5,286 nt of DNA from Hyphomicrobiales bacterium. Its GTDB lineage: Bacteria; Pseudomonadota; Alphaproteobacteria; Rhizobiales; Beijerinckiaceae. Below, piece by piece: positions 4,746 through 5,286 of the stretch. The position numbers and the translations under genes were made by a program. The notes under the pieces were generated by a model, which was not told the origin of the DNA, searched no databases, and saw only the letters and a list, made by a program, of their open reading frames with translations. The stretch is taken from NCBI GenBank assembly GCA_028290085.1, contig JAQGKN010000651.1, positions 1 through 5,286 on the forward strand, written 5' to 3'. The stretch's first letter is position 1. Every line of letters begins with the position of its first letter.

Positions 4746-4904
4746 ATGATGACCAAGTTTCGAATGACGTTCGTCACCAAAACCGTTCCGACCCCTGAAC
4801 CTCTGAACCTGCTATCGATAGCTGCGCAGATGCTGGGGATGGCAATTCTGTCGTTTGCCGCCGTGTCGGTTATTCTCGGCTGGGGTGGTCTGAAGGTCTT
4901 TTAA
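4746..4904 (+). CDS. Small single-span membrane protein, 52 residues
   Basis: The frame runs from ATG 4746 (a second ATG follows at once) to TAA 4902-4904. GAAGG at 4736-4740, five bases before the first ATG, is a good ribosome binding site and the main reason to believe the gene. Residues 1-20 are basic and proline-containing (MMTKFRMTFVTKTVPTPEPL). Residues about 22-45 form one long hydrophobic helix (LLSIAAQMLGMAILSFAAVS and on to V-I-L-G-W), and the tail is G-G-L-K-V-F. The N-terminus is positive, so it is probably inside. I do not recognise the family. The next frame, an exported protein, begins at the stop codon, so the two may form an operon for an envelope function. Another possibility is that a base was lost and the two frames were once one gene. 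Confidence 0.55.
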   Translation: MMTKFRMTFVTKTVPTPEPLNLLSIAAQMLGMAILSFAAVSVILGWGGLKVF

Positions 4905-5286
4905 AGGCGGGTACCCGTCGCGCCATCCTTGCCCTGCTCGCGTCCCTTGCGGTCTCTGCCTCGACAAGCCTGCAGGCAGATCCAGCGCTCGATCCGATCT
5001 TCGCGGCCAGAGACGCGGTGACGCGAGCGCAGGCTGATCTGGACCGTGCCTCTGCTCATCATAGCGCGCTAGAGAAGGCATTCCGTCCGGTTGCCATGTA
5101 TCAACCGAAGGTTCTCGTCGGGCACTACACGAGCATGGACGGACCGGATTGCGGTACCGTCTACCCGCTCTACGCCAACTGCGAGGCGCAGATACGCGGC
5201 TGGACCCTCGGGCCTGATAGAGAGACCGTTATTGCGGATATTGTGGCCAAGCTGGAAGCCGACCGGATCCGCAATATTTATGAGCA
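4901..5286 (+). CDS. Exported protein with coiled-coil segment, start codon not evident, runs off the right edge
   Basis: The frame is open from 4799 to the window end but has no ATG, GTG or TTG before GTG 5018. Well before that it encodes a textbook signal peptide: a basic n-region (K, R-R), the hydrophobic A-I-L-A-L-L-A-S-L-A-V-S-A-S, and a cleavage-like S-L-Q-A-D. The real start should therefore be near 4901. The best-placed codon is TTA at 4901-4903, just after GAAGG (4892-4896). A single G at 4903 would make a TTG overlapping the upstream stop in the common TTGA manner, so a start-codon mutation is a fair guess. The mature part has a short heptad-like helix (A-R-D-A-V-T-R-A-Q-A-D-L-D-R-A) and then a region with two cysteines (P-D-C-G-T and Y-A-N-C-E-A) that could pair in the periplasm. 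Family unknown. If expression depends on GTG 5018 or ATG 5096, the signal would be lost. Confidence 0.5.

Noticed and set aside
4812..5081. Minus-strand ORF of 89 codons
   Set aside because: It overlaps a plus-strand frame with a clear membrane helix and signal peptide, and its own product has no recognisable features.

Overview
The base composition (high GC, strong G/C preference at codon third positions in the clear genes) and the protein families suggest an alphaproteobacterium, probably Hyphomicrobiales or a relative. The mix of a plasmid-type partition locus, small orphan genes and gene fragments points to accessory DNA: a plasmid, or an island derived from one. No rRNA, tRNA, CRISPR array or complete insertion sequence is visible.

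Layout. (1) 1-343: an ambiguous coding fragment at the left edge, a good rho-independent terminator (145-180) and a 42-residue orphan ORF (214-342). (2) 327-588, minus strand: two small genes in tandem whose products share the pattern R-T-L-G-D-L-x-x-E-G-x-x-R-L-x-V-V-C. The first keeps a CxxC pair and an excellent ribosome binding site but seems frameshifted at its C-terminus. The second is cut off right after its cysteine, where it meets the inward-facing 214-342 ORF. (3) 614-1646: a partition-like locus. A type Ib-like ParA ATPase (686-1317) has lost its frame near position 1140, and is followed four bases later by an intact ribbon-helix-helix (RHH) protein (1322-1552). On both sides lie tandem arrays of degenerate 8-bp boxes (614-685 and 1551-1646) with a shared consensus of about R-A-N-N-T-C-R-Y. 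(4) 1829-3982: a complete PAS-PAS-GGDEF-EAL cyclic-di-GMP enzyme, with an N-terminal stretch that looks like the tail of a lost additional PAS/PAC domain. (5) 3983-4745: no intact gene; at least one well-preserved minus-strand gene end (4293-4514), a fragment overlapping it, and several inverted repeats. (6) 4746-5286: a 52-residue single-span membrane protein, then an exported protein that runs off the window and has no recognisable start codon.

How it fits together. The central unit reads as a ParA/RHH segregation cassette. The RHH protein would bind the 8-bp boxes both as autorepressor and as centromere protein, and ParA would move the bound DNA. The upstream array also covers the divergent promoter region of the minus-strand small gene. 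The ParA frameshift suggests active segregation is lost, while the DNA-binding protein and its sites remain intact. The c-di-GMP gene looks like separate cargo. The most interesting item is the pair of phased 8-bp arrays bracketing the locus. It was found by reading the bases in register, and its function is inferred, not shown.
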